Shown here in pieces: positions 8,948-18,210 of a stretch of DNA of 41,978 nt (positions are counted from its first letter, which is position 1; each line of letters opens with the position of its first letter). The translations under genes and the position numbers were made by a program. The DNA lies in assembly GCA_028280565.1 (NCBI GenBank), contig JANQLQ010000003.1, forward strand, positions 1 to 41,978, given 5' to 3'. Below the pieces are notes generated by a model that worked only from the letters and a program-made list of their open reading frames with translations, was not told where the DNA came from and did not search any database. Origin of the DNA: Fulvivirga sp. (GTDB taxonomy: Bacteria; Bacteroidota; Bacteroidia; Cytophagales; Cyclobacteriaceae).

Positions 8948-10387
8948 TTAGGGTTCAATCAATTCGTTTTTTAAAACCACCTTCCTAGGGGCTGAACTAT
9001 TTGTGAGCTCATGCTCTATTTCTTCAAGGGACTTGCCTTTTGTTTCGGGTAAGCGCGCACGGATAAACAAAAATCCGACCAGGCAAATGCCACTGTACAA
9101 CCAGAAAATCCCGTAGGATCCGAGCGCCTTATTGAGTACCGGGAAGGTAAATGTGATGGCAAAGGCTGCAACCCATAACGAAAGTGTTGCCATAGACATG
9201 GCTCTCCCCCGGACTTTGTTAGGGAAAATTTCAGAGAGTACCACCCAAGTAATGGGAGCCAGTGACATGGCATACACGCCAATGGCCAATACCACCAAAA
9301 CAAGAATAGGTAGTCCGTTCCATCCCATAAAATAGCTCAATCCTAAAATGAGATAAACAATGCCTAATCCGGCTGAACCAAAAAGCATGAGTTTTTTACG
9401 ACCTAGTGAGTCTACACTCCGCATAGCGACCAATGTGAAGGCTAGGTTGACACTGCCTGTGATCACAATGTTGAAAAGCATGTCACCTACACTGTAACCC
9501 GCCGCAGTAAATATCTCTTCCGCGTAGTTGAAAATGATATTGATCCCGCACCATTGCTGGAATACGGCCAGTACGATCCCCAGCAGAAGGATCGGCTTCA
9601 AGGATGGGCTTTTCAATTCGCTGAAGCTCACTCTTTCCGAATGTTTTGAGAACGTACTCTTGATTTCGTTTATCTCTTGTTGTGCATAAGCCAATCCGCC
9701 GATTTTACTCAATACACGTTCAGCCATACTCTCTTGGTGACTCTTGACCAGGAACCTCGGGCTCTTGGGCACTAAGAATAAGAGTAGAAAAAAAGCACTA
9801 GCCGGTACCAACTCTGCCCAGAACATCCATCGCCAGCCCGTGGTGCCATTCCAGGAAGTCATGACCTGGGCCGCTGAATACTCAGCGGGTATGGGATCAG
9901 CGATGAGGTAATTACAGACCTGTGCTGCCAAAATACCGATCACGATGGTAAGCTGGTTGATCGCGACAAAGCGTCCCCTAAGATGCGCAGGTGATATTTC
10001 TGCGATATACATGGGGGACAAGGTGGAAGCTATACCAATGCCTACCCCGCCAATGACCCGGTAGAGGATGAACCAGTTGAAATCGTTCGCCGCGCCACTG
10101 CCCCATGCACTTAAAATAAAGAGGGCCGCAGCTAGAATGAGGGGTTGTTTACGACCGTATTTATCAGATAATCCACCGGCTGCTAACGCCCCAAGTATGC
10201 ATCCGACCAGGGCACTGCTCATTGCCCAGCCTTGCAGGTTCGGTACATCCTGGATTTGGTAAAATAACTCGTAAAAGGGCTTAGCGCCCCCGATCACCAC
10301 CCAGTCGTATCCAAACAATAGTCCCCCCAGTGCCGAGGTGAGGGCTAATGAAAGTAAATAGGTAATATTGAATTTTGGCTGACTCAT
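8948..10387 (-). CDS. MFS sugar porter family symporter
   Basis: The 479-residue protein has about 12 hydrophobic segments and the sugar porter signatures in the expected order: GGLLFGYD (about 21-28), DKYGRK (75-80), a cytoplasmic RGR loop (about 137-139), PKSPRFLV (207-214, the usual PESPRFL), the QQWCGINIIFNY sugar-contact helix and PETKG near residue 447. It is of the XylE/GalP class and probably imports a monosaccharide with protons across the inner membrane. Its ATG overlaps the stop of the upstream GH30 gene by four bases (ATGA). The location suggests it takes up the end product of the periplasmic GH2/GH30 enzymes. The sugar (galactose, glucose, xylose or another) cannot be told from sequence. 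Confidence 0.95.
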   Translation of the reverse strand: MSQPKFNITYLLSLALTSALGGLLFGYDWVVIGGAKPFYELFYQIQDVPNLQGWAMSSALVGCILGALAAGGLSDKYGRKQPLILAAALFILSAWGSGAANDFNWFILYRVIGGVGIGIASTLSPMYIAEISPAHLRGRFVAINQLTIVIGILAAQVCNYLIADPIPAEYSAAQVMTSWNGTTGWRWMFWAELVPASAFFLLLFLVPKSPRFLVKSHQESMAERVLSKIGGLAYAQQEINEIKSTFSKHSERVSFSELKSPSLKPILLLGIVLAVFQQWCGINIIFNYAEEIFTAAGYSVGDMLFNIVITGSVNLAFTLVAMRSVDSLGRKKLMLFGSAGLGIVYLILGLSYFMGWNGLPILVLVVLAIGVYAMSLAPITWVVLSEIFPNKVRGRAMSMATLSLWVAAFAITFTFPVLNKALGSYGIFWLYSGICLVGFLFIRARLPETKGKSLEEIEHELTNSSAPRKVVLKNELIEP

Positions 10388-11913
10388 ACGCTGATCTTTC
10401 CAATGATGGTGGTGACAGAACGTTTAGGAAGCTTGACCGATTTATCGCCTACCCGCATTTGATCCAGGCTGTTCTTCTCATCGGTTACGTAGCTCTTGGC
10501 TGGTTTAAAATTTTTAGGCAGTGTCAATTTTTTTGGGTCCTGGCTGTAGTTGACCAGTACCATCACACATTTATCTTCTTCTTTAAATGCCGCTACAGCG
10601 ACTTCTTTATTATCAATACTTGCCTGGATCCTAGTCATCCCTGGGGTTACGAACCTGGAAAAGTTGCCAAACGCCCATAGCAGTTTACTTTCCCGTACCT
10701 CTCCATCTTCTTTCATTCGATCCCGGTTGAAAAGATCAGATTCATCCCCGGTATCCAGGTAGATCAACCCGTCTTTGTAATCCCAGGTGGTCAAAGAAGT
10801 CCACCATTGCCAGCTACTCGCATTGGCAATGGTCAAATCGGCATGGATCACCCGTGCCACGTACAGCGCTGTATTCATTCCTAAATCCCGTTTTTGCCCC
10901 TTCCCGATCTCCGGCGACTCCTCAAGAATGCAAAACTCCGTTTGCCAATACTCCAGGCCTTCGACTTCATCAAGTTTTGCTCTAAGTTTTTGTCGAGTGT
11001 TTACCAAAGTATCAATCGGCCAAGTAGTAAAGTAGCTATGGCCTGTGATCAGCCGTTCAGTTTTAGGAAGCGATGAAAGATCCAGCACTGTATTGTCACC
11101 AAAAAATGCATCGACCTGGTCACCGCTAGCCTTATAGTCCCGATAGAGTTGCTTAATATCACCCACTTCGCCTATCGTCAATTTCGTATTAAGATCTCTT
11201 GATTCAAGCTCCTCGGCCAGGTACTTTGAAAGCAGGTAGATATTCTCGTTGGTAGCCGCGGTACCTTCCTGCCCGGGATTCGACCAGTCCCACTGGGGTT
11301 CGTTTACCGGGCTGAGATAGTCAAACTCGTATCCTTCATTGGCAAAATGCTCCAACACGTCAACAGCGAACGTGGCGTATTCATCATAGTGACCGGGTTT
11401 CATATTGATCCTTTCGTCTCCTTTGATGGAGTAAGCTTTGCCATTTAGGGTATACTCTACGGGTGCGGAAAGGGTAAAGGCAAGGTATTTCTCTACTCCC
11501 CTCTTTTTTGCGGCTTCCAAAAACCATTGCTGACCTTCCTGCCGGCTCCAATCGTATGTTCCGTCGGGGTTGAGGAAGCATTCTCCTCGTCTCCATTCGT
11601 TTTTGATATCAGAACTGTCCCCTTGATGGGCACTGCCCGAGCCAATGTAAAACCTCCAAAGTGAGAGGCCAATGCCTTTGGGGTTTCCTTTCTCATCCAT
11701 TTCCTTACTGAATAAAAGATCAGCGATATATTCACGCTTTTCTACCGGCCAATTCTTACCCACAAACTGCATTCGCCAGGCATCCGAAGCTCCAAAATGC
11801 GCTATCGTTTGATACTCCAGCGATGGGTCTAAAGTGATTACCTGCGCAGGTAACGGAATGGCTAACAGGAGCAAAAAGTGCAAGTATATGGTTTTGAACA
11901 ACTTCATTTGCAT
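10384..11913 (-). CDS. GH30 family glycoside hydrolase, signal peptide type
   Basis: A cleavable signal peptide (about 1-23, ending PLPAQ) exports this 509-residue enzyme. A (beta/alpha)8 barrel follows, starting at the typical IAHFGASDAW segment and ending with a beta-sandwich tail. SPVNEPQWDW supplies the likely acid/base Glu205, and EYWQTEF the nucleophile Glu326, both in the positions expected for clan GH-A. Family members include endo-beta-1,6-galactanases and beta-1,6-glucanases. It starts one base after the stop of its paralogue (11915-13549). Because it has no lipid Cys, it is likely periplasmic, whereas the paralogue is lipid-anchored. I infer a division of labour between surface and periplasm. 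Confidence 0.92.
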   Translation of the reverse strand: MQMKLFKTIYLHFLLLLAIPLPAQVITLDPSLEYQTIAHFGASDAWRMQFVGKNWPVEKREYIADLLFSKEMDEKGNPKGIGLSLWRFYIGSGSAHQGDSSDIKNEWRRGECFLNPDGTYDWSRQEGQQWFLEAAKKRGVEKYLAFTLSAPVEYTLNGKAYSIKGDERINMKPGHYDEYATFAVDVLEHFANEGYEFDYLSPVNEPQWDWSNPGQEGTAATNENIYLLSKYLAEELESRDLNTKLTIGEVGDIKQLYRDYKASGDQVDAFFGDNTVLDLSSLPKTERLITGHSYFTTWPIDTLVNTRQKLRAKLDEVEGLEYWQTEFCILEESPEIGKGQKRDLGMNTALYVARVIHADLTIANASSWQWWTSLTTWDYKDGLIYLDTGDESDLFNRDRMKEDGEVRESKLLWAFGNFSRFVTPGMTRIQASIDNKEVAVAAFKEEDKCVMVLVNYSQDPKKLTLPKNFKPAKSYVTDEKNSLDQMRVGDKSVKLPKRSVTTIIGKISV

Positions 11914-11914
11914 C

Positions 11915-13549
11915 TCAGAGTTTTCCGACTAATGTCATAATGGATCGGCCCCTAACCGTGATCTCATCAAAAGGCACTTCTGAAGGCTGAAGATTAAACG
12001 TTTGATTTGTGACGTAGGCATTGAACACATCACCTTCTACGCTGAACCCACCGTCTGTTCCGTAATTTAGGATCGGCACTTCTATGTTTTCCTCGGAGTA
12101 ATTGATCAAAATGATGACAAGCTCGTCCCCGGACCCTGACAAGAATGAAGATACCATCAGGTTTTCAGCCTCGAGTTCTTCACTGCTGAAAAGATCATTT
12201 GTTACTTCAATTCTTTGATAGCCCGGACGTACAAACCGGCTAAAGTTTCCGAACATCCATAACATTTTGGATTCTTCTACCTCTCCCCCGGAATTGGACC
12301 TGGTCTCGCTGGTAGGATACCAGTTCGTCAACCCAAACCTGAATTTGTGATCTGAGAACTGCGCCCTACTCATAGAAGTCCACCAGGACCAGCCTGTAGC
12401 ATTGGCAATCGTTAAATCCCAATGCATGATCCTAGCCGCCCATAAGGCGTAATCAATATCGATCAACTCCGAAGGGCTTCCTTCTTGCTGATAATCAGTG
12501 CCCAGGATCGAATACTCCGTTTGCCAGAACTCTAGGCCCAAGCTTTGATTCATGCGCAACAATTCTTCTCTATGGCCGATTGCGACGTTTGGGCTGCTAT
12601 TCGACCAATAGCTATGACCCGCTAAAAAGGGCACTACGGAATTGAAATTACCCAAATATTCATCACTTGAAGGATCCCAAAATGTGGCGCCTTGATCTGA
12701 TGCGTTAGGAAAATTACCTTTGAAGGCGTAGAGAGACTCGATATCCCCGGACTCGGGCAAGATGAGTTTCGCATTTACTCCATCTGCTTGGAATTGCTGA
12801 TCGATGGCCTGCACTAACGTGAAGGCTTCGGCATTCGAGCAGCGCGATCCCTCCTGGGCAGCCGTTCCCGGTTCTGCACTCCATTCGTACTGTGGTTCAT
12901 TGATCGGACTGATGAAGTCTAAAGGAATATCCAGGCTTTCATAATATTGCGCATAGCCGCTCAAATAAGCGGCAAAAACATCATACTTGTCCGGCTGGAG
13001 ATTGTAACCTCCCGTTCCCGGTGTAATGAATGTATAACCATTCTTAGTCATAAAATAAGGAGGCGAGGTCACCCAACCGGTCAGGTAGTCGACGCCATGC
13101 TCCTTAGCCTTATTGATAAACCAACGCGTACCTTGTCCCTGGGACCAATCCCAAGTACCATCCGGTAAAAGCGGGCACTCTGTGGCCCTGAACCAGGCAC
13201 CATCTGCAAAACCATTATCCGGCTGGTTGGCGCTTCCCGCCCCAATGTTTGTTCTCCACATGGACAGGCCTATGCCCTTAGGCTTGCCTTGCTCATCCAA
13301 TTCTTGGCTAAATAAAAGTTCCGCCACTTTCTCTCTCTCGGAGTCTGGCCAGTTTTCTCCTATTGTCTCGGCAGACCAGCCATCAGAAGCTCCGAAATGA
13401 TGAACGGTCTGTTGTAAATTTTCCAATTGAAGTGTAATTCCTTGTTCAGGACTCCTGAACCTGGGGTCGTTCGGATCCGTGGAGGTATCCTCACAGGAAG
13501 CGAGGAATACCAGTCCGGCGGTAAATGCTACTAAAAATTTATATCTCAT
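11915..13549 (-). CDS. GH30 family glycoside hydrolase lipoprotein
   Basis: This 544-residue protein is the lipid-anchored paralogue of the previous GH30, with lipid Cys19 (VFLASC) followed by an acidic stretch (EDTSTD) that may favour surface export in Bacteroidota. The barrel opens at VHHFGASDGW. SPINEPQYEW gives the likely acid/base Glu218 and EFWQTEY the nucleophile Glu345. Placed directly after susD (8 bp), it is the best candidate for the surface endo-enzyme that makes oligosaccharides for SusCD. An extra loop with CSNAEAF after the acid/base differs from the shorter copy. A beta-1,6-galactanase or beta-1,6-glucanase activity is plausible from family; the subfamily was not assignable. 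Confidence 0.92.
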   Translation of the reverse strand: MRYKFLVAFTAGLVFLASCEDTSTDPNDPRFRSPEQGITLQLENLQQTVHHFGASDGWSAETIGENWPDSEREKVAELLFSQELDEQGKPKGIGLSMWRTNIGAGSANQPDNGFADGAWFRATECPLLPDGTWDWSQGQGTRWFINKAKEHGVDYLTGWVTSPPYFMTKNGYTFITPGTGGYNLQPDKYDVFAAYLSGYAQYYESLDIPLDFISPINEPQYEWSAEPGTAAQEGSRCSNAEAFTLVQAIDQQFQADGVNAKLILPESGDIESLYAFKGNFPNASDQGATFWDPSSDEYLGNFNSVVPFLAGHSYWSNSSPNVAIGHREELLRMNQSLGLEFWQTEYSILGTDYQQEGSPSELIDIDYALWAARIMHWDLTIANATGWSWWTSMSRAQFSDHKFRFGLTNWYPTSETRSNSGGEVEESKMLWMFGNFSRFVRPGYQRIEVTNDLFSSEELEAENLMVSSFLSGSGDELVIILINYSEENIEVPILNYGTDGGFSVEGDVFNAYVTNQTFNLQPSEVPFDEITVRGRSIMTLVGKL

Positions 13550-13557
13550 CGCTTGAA

Positions 13558-15141
13558 TTAATATCCGGGGTTTTGAATAATTACTCCTTGTGATAGAACG
13601 ATCTCAGTACTTGGGACAGGCCACAATAAGTGCGTACCGGGATCAAAAGTGGAGCCTTTGGCCTGGTCTTCTCGCAGGTTAGTCAACTCAAATTCATCGG
13701 TATTTTCATTGAGGTTGTACTGGACAAAAGCCCCCCCTGGCCCAAATATTTGATTAATTCTAGGCTCACCATTTACTCTTTGCCTTCTTAGATCGTATAC
13801 CCGGTGCTGTTCGAGGGCAAGTTCAAGTCTCCTTTCTTTCCAGATAGCATCTCTCAAGGCATCTCCCGTTAATGAACCATCCGTGGTAAGGTTTACCCGG
13901 CTTCTCACCATCTCTAGCTTTGCCATGGCTTCAGATTCATTTCCACTGAAGTAGCTAGCCTCCGCGTACATCAACAACAAATCAGCGTAGCGCATAAAAA
14001 TATGATTTAAGGGAGTGTTTCCCCACGCGTGAGGTGCCCCCCTGAAGGCTTGCGGGATATAGAATTTACGGTTGATCCTCCCTGATTTATTCCTATCTGG
14101 CGCTGCGTCAAACTGCGGAACATCGGGATCACCATAAACAGGGTCACCATGCTTAATAATTGTATTTCGTAACCGAATGTCATCGCCTTCGTCTAAATAT
14201 GCCTGCTCTAAATAGCTGGAAGGCACACTCCAATTCCAGCCGCCATCTGCTCTCGAACCCGTAGTCACCCCGTAAGAACCTCCAAACCTGGTCGGTCCTG
14301 TATTTTCCGGATCTGACCTGTATCTTATTTCAAAAATAACTTCAACCCCATTTTGGTTTTCTACATTCCAGACATTATCAAAATTGGGCTCCAAAGCATA
14401 TTCTCCCGATTGTATCACGTTATTGGCCATGGCCGCTGCTTCGTCCCATTTTTCCCTAAATAGATAGACTTTAGCCAGGTAGGACTGGGCTGCTCCTTTG
14501 GTAGCACGCCCCAGGTCAGCCGGTCCATATTCACTTTTCAACGGAAGCAAGTCAATGGCTTCCATTAGATCTTGTTCAATTAAGTCATAAACTTCCTCTG
14601 CGCTGCTTCGCTCGGTGGTAATGATCTCGGGGGAGAGTAATTCATCAAAAGTCATGATAATAGGTACTCCGCCAAAATTTTTAACCAATTGAAAGTAGTA
14701 GAAAGCGCGCAGGAACTTGGTTTCGCCCGTCAAGCGAGATTTCAACTCCTCGTCAACCGTGGTGCCTTCAATTTCCTGGATGATCACATTGCATCGAGTG
14801 ATTCCCCTGTAGTTAAAGTTCCAAAAATCCCTGAAGTAGGGAGAGGCCACATCTACATTATTGTAATGAGCGATGGTAATGATATCGGGCCTGGGCTGTT
14901 CAGTGTTGCCTGCCCAGCAATCGTCTGAGGCCATATCCATGATCTGGCGATAGAAAACGATCTGCCACCAACTGTCCTGCTGCACTCCAGCGTAAGCACC
15001 ATTGACAAAGTTGACAATGGATTCCTCGTTGGAAAGTATTTCCTCCAATGTGGGGCGCGACCGCAAACGCTCATCCAACACATCTTCTTCACATGAAAAT
15101 GCGCAAAATGTTAACAAAGCGATTAATACTTTTATTTTCAT
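13558..15141 (-). CDS. susD: SusD/RagB family outer-membrane glycan-binding lipoprotein
   Basis: The 527-residue protein has a lipoprotein signal (lipid Cys17, FSCEED) and the SusD layout: an N-terminal region with LSNEESIVNFVNGAYAGVQ, TPR-like helices in the middle (FLRAFYYFQLVKNFGGVPI), and the conserved end PVPSTEIVLSQGVIIQNPGY. It forms the lid of the SusC channel at the cell surface and helps capture oligosaccharides. It lies 12 bp after susC, the standard pairing. Aromatic residues near the N-terminus (SWWQ) may contribute to glycan contacts, which is a guess. Confidence 0.97.
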   Translation of the reverse strand: MKIKVLIALLTFCAFSCEEDVLDERLRSRPTLEEILSNEESIVNFVNGAYAGVQQDSWWQIVFYRQIMDMASDDCWAGNTEQPRPDIITIAHYNNVDVASPYFRDFWNFNYRGITRCNVIIQEIEGTTVDEELKSRLTGETKFLRAFYYFQLVKNFGGVPIIMTFDELLSPEIITTERSSAEEVYDLIEQDLMEAIDLLPLKSEYGPADLGRATKGAAQSYLAKVYLFREKWDEAAAMANNVIQSGEYALEPNFDNVWNVENQNGVEVIFEIRYRSDPENTGPTRFGGSYGVTTGSRADGGWNWSVPSSYLEQAYLDEGDDIRLRNTIIKHGDPVYGDPDVPQFDAAPDRNKSGRINRKFYIPQAFRGAPHAWGNTPLNHIFMRYADLLLMYAEASYFSGNESEAMAKLEMVRSRVNLTTDGSLTGDALRDAIWKERRLELALEQHRVYDLRRQRVNGEPRINQIFGPGGAFVQYNLNENTDEFELTNLREDQAKGSTFDPGTHLLWPVPSTEIVLSQGVIIQNPGY

Positions 15142-15153
15142 GATAATAAAATT

Positions 15154-18100
15154 TTAAAAGGTCATGTTTAGTCCAATTAGATAAGTTCTTGTGAGTGGGT
15201 ATCCACCGAAATCAATTCCCAATGTATTAATGATCCCATTATCATCATTTCTATTAGGATTATCAGGAGCCACTATTTCAGGATCAAATCCAGTGTACTC
15301 GGTAAAAGTCAATAGGTTTTGTCCGGATACATACACTCGAAATTGGGAGGCGAACGGAACTTCGAAATTGTACCCGATCTGCAGATTTTTCAGCCTGGCA
15401 TAGGTGCCGTCCTCAACAAAATAATCTGAGGATCTCCCAAAATTTCGATTGGGATCGATAGTAGTAAGTCTCGGTATAGAGGCGTTTGGATTGGATTCTG
15501 TCCAAACTTCATCGATCAATCCCTCCTGCACATTTCTATTCGACTGCCCGGAGGTCAGGAAAGTTCTCGTATAGTTGTAGACGTCATTCCCAAAGGAGCC
15601 GTACCACTGCATGTTCAAATCCCATCGCTTGTAGCCAAGGTTTAGGTTTAACCCGGCAACAAAATCAGGAAATGGGTTGCCAATCGAAGTAAAGTCTTCT
15701 TCATCGATTCTACCGTCCCCATTTTGGTCTACAAAACGTAAGTCACCTGGTCGAGCCCCAGGTTGTATGAGTGTCCCGTCATCCGTGGAATGACTATTGA
15801 TCTCGGTTTGATTCCTGAATATACCGGCTGTTTCATAGCCATAGAAAAGCCCTACGGTTTCTCCCAGTTCAGTGATCTTCAAAAAACCGTTACCAAACTC
15901 TGCACGCTGTTGCCCAAACAATTGGTCATTACCCGGGGCCAACTCCACCACTTTACTCTCATTGGTAGTAATAGTCGCGTTTGCTGAAAGTGTAAAATCT
16001 CGTATTTGTTTATTATAACCTAGGGCAATATCCCATCCATTTGACTCGAAGCTTCCCACATTTTGCCATATGAGGCTAGGAGCGCCCGTGAACAAAGGTA
16101 AACTCGTCTGGAACAACAAATCTTTGGAGGTTCTGCGGTAACGTTCTATACTAAAAGTGACAGCATTGCCCAAAAGCGCACCTTCTATCCCTAGGTTTAT
16201 GTCTTCCACCGTTTCCCACTGGAGTCTTTCGTTAGGAAGTTGCGAGACGAAGTTTGTTACTACAAGGTCCTTGTTTTCCCCAAGAATAAAGTCCCCGTTA
16301 TTCACCAGGGTCACGAAGGCAGACTCAGGAATATTTTGATTTCCTACCTGTCCAAACCCTGCCTTTAACTTGAGCCGGTCCACAAAACCGACGTTGAAAA
16401 AAGCTTCATTGGAAATATCCCATGCCCCTGAAAAACTGTAAAAGTTTGCTCTTCGATTATTTTCTGGAAACCTCGAAGAGCCGTCATTTCTAAAAGAAGC
16501 GAAAAAGAAGAGTCTATCATCATAATTGTATCTTAGCCTGCCGAGAAACGATTCTATTGCATTGGCGAATTCGTTACCTAAGGCCCGGTCAGAATCCCCT
16601 TCTGCCGCATTTAGGAACCTAAAATTCTCGCCTGTTAACGGTACATTATTGTTAAAACCATCGACAAAATTGGTTTGATTTCTTTCCAGCACGTATCCAA
16701 CAGTCAATCCTAAATCATGCTTGCCAAATGCGCGATCGTATTGGATTAGATTATTCCATACGTAATCAAAACTGTTCGTCATTCTTGACTCTACATTGGA
16801 GATTTGATTTTCCTCGTTTACGGGTAAAATAAGGAACTGGGGCCTGAAAATATCTCTCCTGGTTTGATCGAATGTAAACCCAAATCGAGAGGATACTGAA
16901 AGATTATCCGTTATATCAACCGTGAGCTGTGTGTTTGAAAACATACTGAAGAAAAATGTCTCGTTAAAAGACCTGTCGACAGCAGCTACCGGGTTAGGTA
17001 CCTGGTTTGCTGAACGCTGATAAATACTAAATTCATTTCTTCCCTCCCGTTCATCGAAAGGCAGGAACACCTCGGTAAGCGGGGCAATGCTCAATGTATT
17101 CCAAAAAACGTTCGGCGTATTTTCAAAATGCTCATACCTGGGATTAAAATCCTGCCGGATGAACACCTTATCACTGACGTTGAAATCCAAGTTGAACCTG
17201 CCTGTCAGGCGCTCCCAATACCCTTTATCGAGATGAGACTGATCCCTGAAATAGGCTACACTACTCAAGTAGTTTAAATTATCACTACCTCCTGAGATTT
17301 GCACAGAATAGTTTTGGACAGAGGCAACATCATCATAGACCTCCTCCCACCAATCTGTATCTGCGCTTATGGCTGAGGGGTCAAAAAAATCAGGAGAACC
17401 ATCCGCATTTTCCCGGGCATTCATTACCCGGACATATTCCTCTGCACCAGCCATGGCCGGTTTTTCAAGTGTTTTTATCCCGTAGGATGCCATACCCGTT
17501 ATGGATGCTTTGCCGCCTTTTCCTCTTTTAGAACTTACCAAAATGACTCCATTGGAGCCTCTTGTTCCATATATTGACGTTGCAGATCCATCTTTCAAAA
17601 CTTGGATGTCTTCAATATCCGCGGGGTTTAAAAAATTTAGGTTAGTCCCTTGAGGTAAAGGCACGCCATCCACCACGATCAGCGGGGCAGAACCTTGATT
17701 GGTGGTTACACCTCTTATAACTACGCTCGGGGCACTTCCTGGGCTTCCGCCGCCGTTGAAAACTTGTACCCCGGAAGCCAGCCCCTGGATCGATTCAGCC
17801 ACATTTCCAACGGTCATCCGGTTGAGATCTTCCGATTCAATAGTGACGATCGAGGAGGTTATTTCCTTCTTTTTAGCGGTACCATAACCGATCACGACTA
17901 TCTCTTCTAAGGCTACCTTATCCACCTCCAAGAAGATATTCAAGGTACTTTGCCCCTTGTAAGGGATTTTTTGTGTCGCAAAACCCACGTAGGAAATAAT
18001 AATTACCGCATCTTCATTTTGAAGGTCCAGGCTGAAATTTCCATCGGCATCAGTTATTGTTCCATTATTAGTCCCCTCCTCACGGATCGTTGCCCCGGGC

Positions 18101-18204
18101 AAGGTCCCATCGTCCGAAGAGACTTGCCCAGTGATGACGCGGCTTTGAGCCATTGCGTATGCAGCAAATGCTACCATACAAAAAAATAAAGTAAACTTTT
18201 TCAT
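15154..18204 (-). CDS. susC: SusC/RagA family TonB-dependent outer-membrane receptor
   Basis: The 1016-residue protein starts with a signal peptide (cleavage near AMAQ), then a carboxypeptidase D regulatory-like domain (about 22-110), a TonB-box-like segment (EEIVVIGYG), a plug domain (about 115-230, with VIRGVTTNQG and IYGTRGSNGVILV) and a long beta-barrel ending in Phe (GLNMTF). It imports oligosaccharides through the outer membrane using TonB energy, capped by the SusD protein encoded next to it. No N-terminal STN domain is seen, so it is probably not tied to anti-sigma signalling, which fits control by the AraC protein instead. Confidence 0.97.
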   Translation of the reverse strand: MKKFTLFFCMVAFAAYAMAQSRVITGQVSSDDGTLPGATIREEGTNNGTITDADGNFSLDLQNEDAVIIISYVGFATQKIPYKGQSTLNIFLEVDKVALEEIVVIGYGTAKKKEITSSIVTIESEDLNRMTVGNVAESIQGLASGVQVFNGGGSPGSAPSVVIRGVTTNQGSAPLIVVDGVPLPQGTNLNFLNPADIEDIQVLKDGSATSIYGTRGSNGVILVSSKRGKGGKASITGMASYGIKTLEKPAMAGAEEYVRVMNARENADGSPDFFDPSAISADTDWWEEVYDDVASVQNYSVQISGGSDNLNYLSSVAYFRDQSHLDKGYWERLTGRFNLDFNVSDKVFIRQDFNPRYEHFENTPNVFWNTLSIAPLTEVFLPFDEREGRNEFSIYQRSANQVPNPVAAVDRSFNETFFFSMFSNTQLTVDITDNLSVSSRFGFTFDQTRRDIFRPQFLILPVNEENQISNVESRMTNSFDYVWNNLIQYDRAFGKHDLGLTVGYVLERNQTNFVDGFNNNVPLTGENFRFLNAAEGDSDRALGNEFANAIESFLGRLRYNYDDRLFFFASFRNDGSSRFPENNRRANFYSFSGAWDISNEAFFNVGFVDRLKLKAGFGQVGNQNIPESAFVTLVNNGDFILGENKDLVVTNFVSQLPNERLQWETVEDINLGIEGALLGNAVTFSIERYRRTSKDLLFQTSLPLFTGAPSLIWQNVGSFESNGWDIALGYNKQIRDFTLSANATITTNESKVVELAPGNDQLFGQQRAEFGNGFLKITELGETVGLFYGYETAGIFRNQTEINSHSTDDGTLIQPGARPGDLRFVDQNGDGRIDEEDFTSIGNPFPDFVAGLNLNLGYKRWDLNMQWYGSFGNDVYNYTRTFLTSGQSNRNVQEGLIDEVWTESNPNASIPRLTTIDPNRNFGRSSDYFVEDGTYARLKNLQIGYNFEVPFASQFRVYVSGQNLLTFTEYTGFDPEIVAPDNPNRNDDNGIINTLGIDFGGYPLTRTYLIGLNMTF

Positions 18205-18210
18205 GGTTGA

